Made by a program: the position numbers and the translations under genes. A model generated the notes under the pieces. It worked only from the letters and a program-made list of their open reading frames with translations, was not told where the DNA came from and searched no databases. This document shows positions 46,401 to 57,500 of a stretch of 64,000 nucleotides of DNA, one piece after another. Position 1 is the stretch's first letter. Each line of letters begins with the position of its first letter. The DNA comes from Dasyornis broadbenti (Eukaryota; Chordata; Aves; Passeriformes; Dasyornithidae): assembly GCA_013397935.1 (NCBI GenBank), contig VZRN01005622.1, positions 858,096 through 922,095 of the forward strand. Direction: 5' to 3'.

Positions 46401-47737
46401 CCACCACTTCCAAGTCCAGCACTACAACGTATCTCTAAGTGACACATCTACACTACACATCTTATAAACACCTCCAGGGATGGTGCTCCACCACTTCCCT
46501 GGGTAGCCTGTTCCAATGCTTTCCCTGTCTGAAAGGGTTCTCCAGTCTTCAGTTTGGTATCTGATACAGTGCTGTGCGTTTTGCGTAAGTTTTGCATAAG
46601 TCTTTCTTGACAGATGGATTCTGTAATTTCCAATCTACTGCAGCAAGCTGGATATACAGCAAAACACCACTGCCCTGCAACTGTGCTAGAGAGTAAAGGT
46701 CTAGGCTGCTGCAGAGTACAGATGATCTTGGTTTGATATTCAGACTATGATTGACCTTACTGTAGCTATTTTGGAAAAATGCAGTACATACCTGTAGGCA
46801 TCCCACTGGCACTTGTTGCACTTTTCACTGAGAAAGAGGTAGTCATAAGAAAAGCAGCTATCTAATATGAAGTTGTAAATTTTGTTTACTTCTACTGGCT
46901 CATAAATCTGCTTCCAAACTTAGGGAAACATCTGAGTATTTCACTTTAAAGGCTTAAAGATCTTTAAACTTTCCATTTTATTCAACAGGCCTTATTTGGT
47001 CACGGTACTCGCTAGTTATTATTCCTAAAAACTGGAGTCTGTTTGCTGTGAACTTCTTTGTTGGCTGTGCTGGTGGCTCCCAGCTCTTCCGAATATGGAG
47101 GTATGTGTTAAAAAGGCTACAACTACAACTGAGCATTAACCAGGAATTTATAAATGCTGCCAGCCTCTCTCTCTGTGCAACAGGCAAGAGGAACTGAAAC
47201 ATTCATTAAACATTTTCGGACATTTTTGCTACATTGTTAGTTTTACAGTTAAGTTGGAGTGAACCTTTAAATATTTTCAGTCCAGCCAGAGCAGCATGGA
47301 ATTGTGACAGTTCCAGCTGGATCAAAGGATTCTTAAGCAGAGAAGTTGTTTGGGTTTGTTTTTCTTGTTTGTTTGTGTGGGGTTTTGGGTTTTTTGTTTG
47401 TTTGGTTGGTTGGTTTGTTGTTTTTTTGTTTTTTTTTTTTTTTAATTTTTTCTTGAAGGAAACTTTGGGAGTTTTCTGGCTTCACTACCGGCCAGGAATG
47501 TGGCAAATTTAGCTGCTTTAGAACTTCCTACATGAATTAAGCTAGCCTATCCCAAGTTTCTACTCGCAAGTCCATTGTAATTTTAAACCTCCTCTGCTGC
47601 TCCTCCTAGATTGCTAGGAAAACTCTGTTATTGTAACTGGTATTGTATTCTACTCTTAGCCTGTGGTTTTGGTTTTTTTTCCTCCCTATAGGTATAATCA
47701 GGAACTAAAAGCAAAACAGCAAGAGCACCTGCAGTGA
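40377..47737 (+). CDS. MPC2: MPC2, mitochondrial pyruvate carrier 2 (five coding exons, complete)
   Basis: MPC2 (BRP44) pairs with MPC1 in the inner mitochondrial membrane to import pyruvate. Coding exons are 40377-40482, 44177-44217, 45766-45850, 46989-47100 and 47692-47737. They join in compatible phases to 129 codons plus a TGA stop; human MPC2 has 127. The start lies in gccATGg, a good Kozak context. Family hallmarks are YNHPAG, FFWAPIMKWG (amphipathic start of helix 1), AGLADMARPAEKLSTAQSAV, SRYSLVIIPKNWSLFAVNFF and SQLFRIWRYNQELKAK. A diverged point is GCAGGSQLF where human has GAAGASQLF. The C-terminus ends Gln-Gln-Glu-His-Leu-Gln. It is transcribed away from DCAF6 out of the same CpG island. 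No frame damage seen. Confidence 0.97.
40483..44176. other. MPC2: MPC2 intron 1
   Basis: A 3.7 kb intron that leaves the CpG island in its first 150 bp. It carries a CR1 fragment at 40856-41012 and a TG-rich stretch at about 41851-41880. Open frames within it are not recognisable. Confidence 0.8.
40856..41012 (-). mobile_element. CR1 LINE 3'-end fragment
   Basis: Reads gaatcatggaatggtttggg, then ggaacggatattaaaaatcatccatttccaaccc (inverted CR1 terminus), then accagaccaggttactcaga and cagcctggccttggac. These are standard CR1 3' UTR blocks in inverted orientation. It is 5'-truncated, as usual for CR1. Confidence 0.9.
44177..44217 (+). CDS. MPC2: MPC2 exon 2 (41 nt)
   Basis: A small exon coding for PKTVFFWAPIMKW after the split Gly. 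The acceptor is tccctcag with a C/T-rich tract and the donor is gtaagt. It contains the lysine and tryptophan of the Met-Lys-Trp motif conserved in the carrier family. Confidence 0.96.
44218..45765. other. MPC2: MPC2 intron 2
   Basis: A 1.5 kb intron with no recognisable gene or repeat; T-rich with a TTTTGTTTTG tract near 45145-45175. Confidence 0.75.
45766..45850 (+). CDS. MPC2: MPC2 exon 3 (85 nt)
   Basis: Codes for GLVGAGLADMARPAEKLSTA followed by QSAVLMAT and the first base of Gly. The acceptor is ttttcag and the donor is gtaaag. The Ala-Asp-Met-Arg-Pro-Glu-Lys-Leu-Ser elements are family signature residues. Confidence 0.96.
45851..46988. other. MPC2: MPC2 intron 3
   Basis: A 1.1 kb intron containing a CR1 fragment (separate entry). 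No other recognisable element. Confidence 0.75.
46340..46550 (-). mobile_element. CR1 LINE 3'-end fragment
   Basis: Begins taatcatagaaccatttaga and ggaaaagacttttaagatca, then gtccaaccattaacccacca, cacctccagggatggtgctc and ccctgggtagcctgttccaa. This is the CR1 3' region in inverted orientation, of a more diverged subfamily than the copy at 51.8 kb. Confidence 0.9.
46989..47100 (+). CDS. MPC2: MPC2 exon 4 (112 nt)
   Basis: Codes for LIWSRYSLVIIPKNWSLFAV and then NFFVGCAGGSQLFRIWR, the last two membrane helices. The acceptor is ttcaacag and the donor is gtatgt, leaving AG of the final Arg codon. Confidence 0.96.
47101..47691. other. MPC2: MPC2 intron 4
   Basis: A 591-bp intron with a long T/G tract (TTTG and TTGG repeats ending in a T run) at about 47350-47455. 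No coding sequence. Confidence 0.8.
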
Positions 47738-47937
47738 AGAGATGCTTAACCCAACAGGTCAAATCTAGCAACGCACAAACCCATCCCCATGGGACCTAGC
47801 TTCACTAATTTTAATGTTCGTTTTTCCTCTGAGAAAATGGAAGAGGAAATTTAAATGTTTAGAGAGCAAATGTTTTCTAAGTGCAAATAACGCAATATCT
47901 CCACACGTTTAAATAAAGGGCAACCTTTTAAAATGAA
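47692..47937 (+). CDS. MPC2: MPC2 exon 5: C-terminal codons and 3' UTR
   Basis: After a ccctatag acceptor the exon completes Arg and codes for YNQELKAKQQEHLQ, then TGA at 47735-47737. The 3' UTR is about 200 bases and includes an AATAAA signal at 47912-47917, followed by T/GT-rich sequence from about 47939. The 3' end is placed near 47937 by these signals; the exact cleavage base is not known. Confidence 0.9.
47912..47917 (+). terminator. MPC2: MPC2 polyadenylation signal AATAAA
   Basis: Canonical AATAAA 175 bases past the stop codon, followed by gtgtcttgtattgtctc as a downstream GU/U-rich element. Confidence 0.85.
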
Positions 47938-50900
47938 GCTTGTGTCTTGTATTGTCTCTTTAAAGAAACTGACTGGATTTTGCCTAAAAAGAGTTGCTGA
48001 GCCTCACCTTATCTGACTCCACTGAACAGTGCTGGGAGTGACACAGTACTGGTGACAGCCAGAGCCTCAGACTGAAGTGATCTTTCCTATCACAGTCAGG
48101 AAACCACCTGGATAGGGGTTTGCCAACAGTAGCATTTGCATTTCGTTTCCTGATGCTCTTCCTTCCCTGGCAGCATAAGGATATTCATTCCGGCTTCAGC
48201 TGTGTGTATCTTCATTTATTTCCCAGCCACCACTGTCCTGAACAAAAGCACAGCAAATAAATGTTCCACTGGTGTTTTAGCTTCTGTCATCCTTCACGAC
48301 TCGAGGCAGAAGATGGTGGTGTTGAAGCACCAGACTCAGGCATTCATATGCAGGGGAGAAGATAACTGAGACAAGGCAAGTTCTGATGAGTCTGTCAGCT
48401 CCCCTTTTTACAGGCTGTCCCACCAGGAAGCCACTTGGGTGTTCTGCCACAGTTCCACCTGCATTTCATGTTTCTTCTGGCTGAAGCAGTAAGACAGGGT
48501 CTCAAATGGTGGGCTCTCCAGCTGTGTTGGTCACTGAGTGGACACAGACTGCAGTGACTGAAGAATACTGCCAGGGAAAGAGGTGGTGTATTTCGTCCCC
48601 CTCCCTTCCCAGTCCCCAACCAGGTAAGACTCATCCAGCAAACCAGTAATGGGAAAAAAAAAAGTGTATTAAAATATTCACAAGATTACAATAGAAAACA
48701 TTAAAGTCCATTCAAGAAAAAATATCCAAGATAACTGTTTCCAGATGAGTCTGTAAAAGCAAAAGCACTAACAGTTGGTACACTGGCTCTTCATGTAATC
48801 AGGCCATGCAATGCATATCTAGCTCCCTCACACAGATTATACACCTGTCTTACAGGTGTTTGTTGCCTTGCACACCTCCAGGACAGAGGTTTATAAAAGA
48901 AGAGTACCCAGTCTATGTTTTCAATTACATTTACCACATAAGAACAGTTGGCATTGCAGGGAGACAGAAAACATTGCACAGCACACTGATCTCCAAAGGC
49001 ATTGAACTTACATTTTAGAGTGCAAAAATACCTGTAAATAAAAGGGCTGATTAGCTTTAGGGCAGCAAAGAGAAGGGAAAGAGAAGCCTAAAGAAGACTA
49101 TAGTTGCTGAGGATAGTTAACATGATTTTGTAGTCTCCCATATAAAAATGTTACACTGCAGAGGTGTGGCCACAGCCCAGAAGTCTTACCCACCTTCTCT
49201 TTTGGTGGTTTTATGGAGAAAATATTTTCATCACCTATGATATATTAAGAGCATTTTGTATTTGAGGTCCTTAGTAGATACAGCAATAATGTAAAATTCC
49301 AAGACAAGATTCCAATAGAGTGTGAAAGTGTTCTGGTTACAAATCAAACAATCCATACCTGACCTCAGTGAATCCACTCTAAGGTGATGCAGCTTTCAAG
49401 TTGCATATACACCTTTATTGCAGTTACAAGACAGATGGTTACCTAGACAGTTCTCACAGCTTTAAAAAGTTTAAAAACCCAATTACAGCTCTTCTGGTCA
49501 CAAACGGAAATACCACTAAAGCTTTGAGAGAAAACAAAACCCTACAGGTCTCTGGCTATAAACGACACATCAGGCAATGAGTTACAGGGGCATACCTGCC
49601 ACTCTGTAATGACTCTTAATGCTACTTTGTGAACATGGTGAGCATCTTCCTCACAGAACAACTGTTGAAGTCAAAAGGATCCATGGAAACCTGACATACT
49701 GCACACAACTATCAATTTACTTAGACTGATACCTAATTTGTAATCCTCTTGAAATTCATTAATGGTAATCAAAAACAAGGAAGATTTCAGATTGATCCCA
49801 GTTTTGTTTGCATGATGAATAAAAGAATTTATTGCAAGTCTTTTCCATCACACAGGCCTTCTCCAGGTCCACTGCCCAGGAGCAATGACCCACCTAACTG
49901 CTTTGGTCACTGGCTACTGCCTCAAGAGAGATGCCTACTCCTCCGCTGGGCTGCTGCAAGCCTGGCATGCAGCACTTCTTTTGAAAATAGATGGTCCTAA
50001 AAAGAGCTGGCAGCAGTACTCTAACAGGACAAGGACAACACCCTTCATGTTCCTCAAAGTCCAAGCTGTTCTTTTTCACCTGCAAGGAACAGCATTAGAG
50101 AATTAAGAGAACAGCAGCAGAGCAAACAGAGTTAAACTTCTGGTCACCATAACATCAGGATATGATAACCTTGTCTGACTTTTAATCTCTGCCTGCTCTA
50201 CCCATCAAGAAAGTGAAAGTCCTCTGTCTCCTGAGTCTTTACTAAGTAAGCCAACTCAGCATTAGTCCCTTTCATCAGCACAGTATCATTAAACAATCTA
50301 AACCTGAGGCACAGAAAGTTCACAAGTGTTGTCTCTCACTGTGTGAAGTTCTTTTGACTTCAGCACAAATATGTTACTTAATAATTACATTGCTCACTTT
50401 TCTATGACAAAAAAAAAAAAAAAATTCAGCCTTGGCACTGGAGAGGGGTTCAGACAGATTTCTGCCATTCCTGAGGGAAGACTTTTGTTTCTTTCTAAAA
50501 AGATGTTCAGTGTTTTTTAAAAATACTTCCAAGTTTATTCTGCCTTCATAAAGAGGACCCAAGAAGCCTTGCAAGAGCCTCCTCAGTCTAGGCAATATGA
50601 ACATACCTGTAGCTAGACAAAAGTCATGCAAGGAGATGTTTCCTTAAGTCAGTTAATATCAGCCAGATCAGTGTGTCTCCTAAAGTTAGCACCAGATCAG
50701 TCCTAAAGTTAGCACCAGATTCGTGTGCTTCCTAAAGTTAGCACCACATCAGAATTGTGCTCAGATTCTCCAGTACATTCCAGCAGCAAAAGAAGCTAAC
50801 ATTAGTAGCAGACTTCAGAGGCAAGGCCAGCCCCATCTTCTCATAGCAGCAAATTTTTGATTGCCACGTTCATCACAATTCTCCCTCTTACTTGAAAATG

Positions 50901-50964
50901 TCAGGGGAGAAAGATGGTGATGTGCAGGGATGAACACAGGCAGATCAAAATCAAGTTTCTCCAT
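47938..50964. other. Interval between MPC2 and the inferred MPZL1 3' end
   Basis: About 3 kb of single-copy-looking sequence between two convergent genes. It holds a 20-bp-scale triple repeat at 50667-50751 and an A run at 50408-50424. No ADCY10-like catalytic or other coding sequence was recognised; open frames here are short and unremarkable. The left part may include unprocessed MPC2 read-through, and the right part could be MPZL1 3' UTR if a more distal polyadenylation site is used (for example TTTATT at about 49826). Confidence 0.6.
50667..50751. repeat. Three-copy short tandem repeat, unit around cctaaagttagcaccagat
   Basis: The unit cctaaagttagcaccagat occurs three times, with unequal spacers (cag-t, tcgtgtgctt) and the last copy reading accacat. 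The copies are nearly identical, so expansion is probably recent. Confidence 0.85.
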
Positions 50965-50987
50965 CAACCACATCCAAAGCATAAGTG

Positions 50988-50993
50988 TTTTAT
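50988..50993 (-). terminator. MPZL1: Candidate MPZL1 polyadenylation signal
   Basis: TTTATT on the plus strand gives AATAAA on the minus strand, about 3.46 kb past the MPZL1 stop codon. Mammalian MPZL1 has a 3' UTR of a few kilobases, so the position is plausible. Other AATAAA matches exist on this strand nearby (about 50534 and 49826), so this is only a candidate. Confidence 0.35.
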
Positions 50994-51068
50994 TAAGTGA
51001 AAAATAAATGTTGGTAAGTAACAGCCTGATAGATATGGAAAGCAGCAGCAGCAGGATTCCTCCTGATC

Positions 51069-51833
51069 TTAATCATAACATATGCTGGGTTGGAAGGGAC
51101 CATCAGGATCATCGAGTCCAACTCCAGGCCCTAGGCAGGACACTCCAAGAATCCCACCGTGTGCCTGGGAGCATTGTCCAAACACTTCTTGAACTCTCTC
51201 AGTCTTGGTGCTGTGACCACTGCCCTGGGGAGCCTGTTCAGTGCCCAACCACCCTCTGGGTGGGTGAAAAACATTTTCCTGATATCCAACCTAAACCTCC
51301 CTTAACTCAGCTTCATGTCATTTCCTTGGGTCCTGTCACTGGTCACCAGAGCGAAAAGATCAGTGCCTGCCCCTCTGCTTCCTCTTGTGAGGATGTTTTA
51401 GAGCACAATGAGGTCTCCCCTCAGTCTCCTCCAGGCTGAACAGACCAAGTGACTTCAGCTGCTCCTCATACAACACCTCCAGTCCCTGCACCATTCTCGT
51501 TGCCCTCCTTTGGACACCCTCTAATACCTTAATGTCCTTTTTATACTGTGGTGCCAAAACTGCCCCCAGGACTCGAGGTGAGGCCGCCCCAGCCCAGAGC
51601 AGAGTGGGACAATCCCCTCCCTTGCCTGGCTGGCGATGCTGTGCCTGATGCCCCCAGGACAGGGATGTCCTTCCTGGCTGCCAGGGCACTGCTGACTCCT
51701 GTTCAACTTCCATCAACCAGGACCCCCAGGTCCCTTTCCATGGTGCTGCTCTCCAGCCTTTCATTCCCCAGTCTATACACACATCCAGGGTGGCCCCATC
51801 CAAGGTGCAGAATTCAGCACTTGAGAAGATCCT
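51069..51833 (-). mobile_element. CR1 LINE, 3' part with ORF2 tail
   Basis: About 765 bp in inverted orientation. The end at 51069 shows tgggttggaagggaccatca and cgagtccaactcc. The middle shows the CR1 ORF2 C-terminus: the minus-strand frame at 51360-51803 reads YKKDIKVLEGVQRRATRMVQ and LFSLEETEG, which matches the conserved end of CR1 reverse-transcriptase proteins. The other end shows caaggtgcagaattcagcac. It is 5'-truncated and not full length. It lies inside the probable MPZL1 3' UTR. Confidence 0.9.
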
Positions 51834-51835
51834 GT

Positions 51836-52056
51836 GGAATCACAGAATCACAGACTGGTTTGGGTTGGGAGGGACCTTAAAGATCACCCAGTTCCAACCA
51901 CCCTGCCATGGGCAGGGACGCCTTCCATCAGACCAGGTGACTCAGAGCTCCATTCAACCTGGCCTTGGACACTTCCAGGCATGGGGCAGCCACAGCTTCT
52001 GTGGGCAACCTGTGCCAGTGCCTCATCATCTTCTGAGTGAAGAATTTCCTGGCTAC
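51836..52056 (-). mobile_element. Second CR1 LINE 3' end, abutting the first
   Basis: Starts tggaatcacagaatcacaga and ctggtttgggttgggaggga, then ccttaaagatcacccagttc, cagaccaggtgactcagagc, ccttggacacttccaggcat and ggcaacctgtgccagtgcct. It is a classic inverted CR1 3' terminus, better preserved than its neighbour. Its 3' end begins within a few bases of the 5' limit of the CR1 copy at 51069-51833, in the same orientation. Confidence 0.92.
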
Positions 52057-52879
52057 AGTCACCAACATGAGCACTGCAGCAACCAAGACAGTGGATTTTA
52101 TCAACAGATGGAAGCTGGAGTTGACAAACTACCTCTGAGTGTGGCTGGGGTGAGTAGGTCCCACTCCATCAGCTTCCAGCACTGGGTACAAGCAACATAG
52201 CCCTTCATGTGGAGTCTTGCTAAAAACCCTGTTTAATCCATGAAGTAGAAGAAGATACCTAAAGGTCTTCTGTGAAGAAGAAATTCATCAATTTTTCATC
52301 TTATATGCATTACAGCCAAAAATAAAATGCTAAAATATTTACAGAGCTGCTATGGTTAGTGAGCCATAGCTCAGCGTCTCAGTTCTCTACAAGACTTGGC
52401 AAATACCTGAAAAGTGATGCCTTAAAAACTTCCTTTAAAACTGAAACATGTCCCTTTTTTTGACACCAGCCAAGTCTTGGAAGAAGAATTACACAAATTC
52501 AGATACTGCAGGATTAGCAACTGACATATGGCAGAATAAATTAATCTATGGTTTCCTTCTAGCCTCAGTTTTAAGAAGGTGGTTCTGGCTTTGCAAACAA
52601 TGTTGTAAAATCTAGCCAGTGCACATATACAAAAATAAAGCTGTTGATTTCTAATAAAGGCAGGTGTTATCAGGAAACCAGTGAAGCCTCACCCTGATGG
52701 AAGAATATAGTGGTGTCCCCTAACTTTGTTGGGGAAAAAAACCCCACTGTACCCCAAAAATAGTTATTAAAATTGCACTGTCATAATTAAGGATTATCTA
52801 ATGTGGTTCTGAAAGGGTCTGCCATGGACCTACAACTATTTTTCATGTACTTGGTGTTACAGTGAAACATGGGCTTGAG

Positions 52880-53048
52880 TTTGTTTGGAACAGGTTGCTC
52901 AGAGATGCTGTAGAGTTCCCACCTGAGGAAATGCTCAAAACTCAGCAGAGTGCTGGGCAGCCTGCTCTGGCTGACCCTGCTTGAGGAAGACTGGATGATC
53001 TCCAGAAGTCCCTTCCAAGCTCAACCATTCTGTGACTGATTCTGTGAA
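52880..53048 (+). mobile_element. CR1 LINE 3'-end fragment, sense orientation
   Basis: Reads gtttggaacaggttgctcag, then ctgcttgaggaagactggat, gatctccagaagtcccttcc and aagctcaaccattctgtgac, ending tgattctgtga. This is the CR1 3' terminus in plus orientation, opposite to the pair at 51-52 kb. Confidence 0.85.
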
Positions 53049-54448
53049 ACAGACTGAACTAGGAAATGGGTAACAATCAAAGAGAAGGGGTTACAACACA
53101 CCAAATTGAAAATTATTTGCTGCCAAAAACCCAAAACCAAAACCACCACATTAGGATGTACATAACAGAAATCCTTCTGTATGCTTCTCTGAGAAGATCT
53201 CTGCTGGAAGGCCACTTCTAGTTTTGAGCACCAAACTTCAGGATATAGTGGGTCAACAAAAGAAATCCTCATCAGCAGAAACCCTTAACAATCTAGGAGG
53301 AGTTTAACCTAGAAACAAGAGGCTGGAAAATTGTATTCAAGCAGTAGACTTGCAGAGATGAAGGAAATGAACTGCCCGTCTGCATCTTCTGTGCAAATAG
53401 AGGTTACAAAAAAAACACACACCAAAAAAATCAAAGAGCCCTAGATTTCCTCCAGAAGTCATTCAGTTTCCACTGCAGGCTTTCAAGAACAGATAAAGCA
53501 CCTCCAAGGAGGTGACAGTGCTATAATGGAGCCATGGGAGAGAGGTAAGGGAGTACTACAGCTTCCAGATCCCTTAGAGCCCTTTTTAATGCTTACATGA
53601 AATGAGAGAGCTTTGAGGAAGAAACAGTTCACAGAAGAAAGGTTCAACAGAGTCTGAGGTAACCACCTACAGCTACAGCTTCCTATGCCTTTAACTCACT
53701 ATCTCCTTTGTTTTCACAGGTAAACTACCATTTCACAAAATTCATCAGATCAACACTATCCCTGCACCTTAAAGGACTAAGCTTGAATAGCTGGGCTCAT
53801 TGAGAAGTAAACAGTTCTGTGACCCACGTTACACGGGGTCAGGTAGGCCTAAAGATTTCCTTCACTCACACTGCTAAGATATACATTTCTGATAGCTAGG
53901 AGTCACAATTTGGCTTACAAGACCAAGTGAGAGGGTCTAGTTTACATGAGAAGGCAGCCTGTACTGAGAATCTGACCAAGGAAAGATAAATACCCTGTAT
54001 ACATAAAGAACTCTGAATATAAAGAAGATATCTTCTTTATAGTCACCTCAACAAAAGAAATTAGGCCCTATAAGCAAAGAAAAAAGAATCTCCAAGTCAA
54101 TCTAGAATCTTCAGGCATCTTCCAGTTTCTCCATTAATAATCAAGTTAAAAATATTTTAAAATTGTGATGCGAGTTTTCACTTTCTCTCTCGTCACACAA
54201 GATACAAAAAAAAAGAATATTGGCAATTTATAAGCAAAATTCTTACCGCATTTCAACATGCAACATTGGTCTCACTTCTGTACGATTAAATAGACTATTT
54301 ACACACAATACATATATATCTCTCCCTCTGTATGCACATGCATTGGTCCTAGCCTAGGCATCAAAGGCCACATGTGAGTTCTCTGGGTAAAATCTTGCTC
54401 AAGCAATTCCAGTCTGAATGTTTGTTGTCCTTTGGATAGCTGAGGATC

Positions 54449-54550
54449 TCAGTTCTTCCGAATGTCGGCGTAGACCACAGACTCTGACTTGTTGATCTTG
54501 TCGCTGTGCTGTCCCCCGGAGTGATCTAACTGCGCGTAAATGACTGGGCC
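54449..54550 (-). CDS. MPZL1: MPZL1 terminal coding exon with both ITIMs
   Basis: Begins GPVIYAQLDHSGGQHSDKIN, continues KSESVVYADIRKN and stops at TGA (54451-54449). The acceptor is gtccccag. The two tyrosines in V/I-x-Y-x-x-L/I contexts are the known SHP2 docking sites. Downstream on the minus strand runs a long 3' UTR. Confidence 0.96.
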   Translation of the reverse strand, partial: GPVIYAQLDHSGGQHSDKINKSESVVYADIRKN

Positions 54551-57500
54551 CTGGGGACACAACAAAGAGGCACAGTCAGGCTTTTCCAGAACAGGCCACA
54601 CTGCCCCTCACTCCTGCGAGGGCTGCAGCAAGGTGAAAGCTAAAGCAAGACCACAGAGCTTTTATGACTGCGAACAGCACTTGGAAGCAGGTGGAATGAA
54701 CCCTCAGCTGCACATGAGCTCTAGTCTGCCACCTTTCTCCTCTCACGAGCATGCCAAACAGCACCCTTGCCTCCCTCCAAGGCTGCTTGCTCCTCACAGA
54801 AAGCAAAATCCAGGATCTCTTGCTCTGAAAAGCAGCAATTCTTACATGCTATGGAGCAAAGATATGGCTTAGTCAGATGCATGCCAGATTTAATATTGTT
54901 CAAGAGGAACTGTACTAGAGGTTTACCAGTTAACAGCAAAGTGTACTTCCCAAACTGCGACTCAGGTCCTATAAATCCCAACATGACTGTACCACTTGGA
55001 GAAAGAGGGAGAGGATAAACCTGCAGCCACTCTGTGACTCAAGCCCAAGCAAGTGATGGGGCCAAGACTCACGCAGCAGTGAGCCAGAAAGTCCTAAAAT
55101 GGTGCAGCAACATAGGATTCTTACCTGACTTCTGAGCCAGCCCAGGCAGCAGCAGCTCACAGACACCCTGGGCAGGCACAGCCACCCATCTTCAAGACAT
55201 TTGCTGGGGTGCAGGGGAGGACATTACAGCCCTATCTCTCAGCTGAGTGTGCAAACAAACCCGCACCTTCCTAAAACACCACATCCTTCAAAACACAGCC
55301 CACAGGAAACTCAACTGCAGCTCCTGGAGACAGGCTGAGGAGAGGACTGCAGCCTCCTAAGAACAGTGGAGGTGGGATCTCGATGGCAAGAGACCTGCAG
55401 CTCCCACTCTGAGCCCCCAAGCGAGACAAGCACAGGGCACAGGGCTGCCACCATCTACCAGGTGACCTCAGCAGAGCAACCACACATCCCATGCAGGAGG
55501 GAAAGGGACCGTCCTATCTGGGGATGAGGGGCAAAAATTACAAAGAGAGAGTTTTTAATTTTTTGTGGCTTTTTCAGCAGTTTTTCTTCAAAACATCTCA
55601 TTGATTTAACCATTCTGGTTTCCTTATGTCCCAGGAAGAAATAGCCTTCACTGGCACTTCTACACCCTTCTTGCCAGTACTTTTGTAATCGTGACAAATT
55701 ACAAAACTTTTCCATGGACCTGACAAAGAAATCTTTCTATCTATCTTCCAAAGTAATTATGAGCCAGAGATGAGAAGAGATCTTCTGTACAGAAAATTAA
55801 TCCCTTGAAGGACCATAGGTACCTTCCTGCACTGCTCTTTCCCACCCAGCACAGTGGCAAAGCACACACCCAATAAAACACCTTGTTCTCTTTCAGAAGT
55901 AATTTAAATCCACATTTTCTTCCTTCTGCGTAAAGTATTTCCAAAGTAACGAAGAGTACAGGAAGAAGATGGACTGAAGGGTGAAAACTTGCAAGTAGGT
56001 ATAAAACACTGAATATAAACAACAGACTGAGAAAATGGGGAAAAAAAGGACACTGATGTCCTAGAAAACTCTGGATTTCAAATCTCATTACAGCCACTTT
56101 TTTTTTACTTCTCTGCTATTTGCTTTCATGTTGTTCTGGTCTCCAACGCTGTATTGGATTACTAATTCCAATCAGAGTATAGTGTCTATAGAAACTTCAA
56201 GGCACTCTAAAGTAACTCTAAATTTTAATTCCAAGCATTTTTGGAGGTCTTATCTGCCTGAGGCCAGAGGTCAAGGGTATGGCAAACTCAGCTTGAGAGC
56301 ACTATCAGTTAAAAAAACCCATAAAAATAATAAATCCAATGGCATAAAGTATTCACTATGACATTCCAAATTTTGTTAAAGTAATTCTGATGGGTCAATT
56401 TTCTACCACAGGAGTTCACTCAGTATCGGTTATGACTATTCCACGTTTATGCTAGTTTAAATACAGTTACTGTGCTGCAAGCAGCATGTTAGTGATGTGG
56501 AAAGATTGACTGATCAGCTGATCCAAACCAAGTTATCATTGTCTCAATGTGTTCACTGTCAGTCACCTAAAAAAAGTGGTAGATCCCTAACACAGAGAAA
56601 ATGAGGGACCAAGGATTTATTACAGTGCTCCATCTATTTGATTTGCTGCCAATAGATTCTCTAGCTGACTATAAGCATTGCCTGGGCCATTTTAAAAATA
56701 GTCAAAATCATTCAGAACTTTCCTCTAATCCCATGTAAGCTCAACCTGACTCTTCAGAACCAGAAGATAGACCCACACTGCTATAGAGAATCAGCATTTC
56801 CTTAAGCCTTGCAATTCTTCCATTCAGAACTGAAGGGAAAAGAGCAGCAGGTGTACCTGCTAAGGGTTTGTCAGCAGAGTCATGAATTGCAAGTTACAGC
56901 AAAGAATAAGGAATTACAAAGTTAGACCACCATGGTCCAATAGGAATCTACAGAATTTTCAAATTTTTTAGATTCTGAATGATGTTGCAACTACCACAGA
57001 TTCTAGCCCTGTGAGAGGTATCTGAAATTTAAGTCATGATTCCTGGCATCATGAACTACTCCTTCTCAGGGTCCTGGGATCCAAAGAAAGATATCCACGT
57101 GGGAAATCCATGTAGTTCTTGCCTTCACCGGAAATAATTTCTTACCCACGCCAATAACAGTCCTGGTAGAACAGGAGTCACTAGAGAATGATGGCATGGA
57201 CAAGAACCACCACAGACAAATCTGACAGGACAGAACATACCTGTTGAGAAGGAGGGCACAGTGAAAACAAGTGGAGCTGATTCAAGCAGTTGAACATTCA
57301 CAGAATCAGATATGCAAAATTCAGAAAGCAGGGTCCATGCCTGAGTGACTTGCATTCAAAACACAAAGGAAGTGCAGGCTCAGTGCACTTCCAGCAGAGA
57401 TGTGATGCAGACAAATACTCCCTCAGTGATTCTTGAACTGATATATAATTTAAAAAATGAATAAACTTCATTTAATTGATTTAAATGCCACTCTTTAAGA

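Larger units (their letters stand above)
50965..54448 (-). other. MPZL1: Probable MPZL1 3' UTR and flanking repeats
   Basis: Sequence downstream of the MPZL1 stop on the minus strand, about 3.5 kb to the first good candidate polyadenylation signal. It contains three CR1 copies (51069-51833, 51836-52056, 52880-53048). No other coding sequence is recognised. The extent is inferred, not shown. Confidence 0.45.

Noticed and set aside
51360..51803. 147-codon minus-strand frame as a host gene
   Set aside because: Its peptide matches the CR1 reverse-transcriptase C-terminus; it is part of the transposon.
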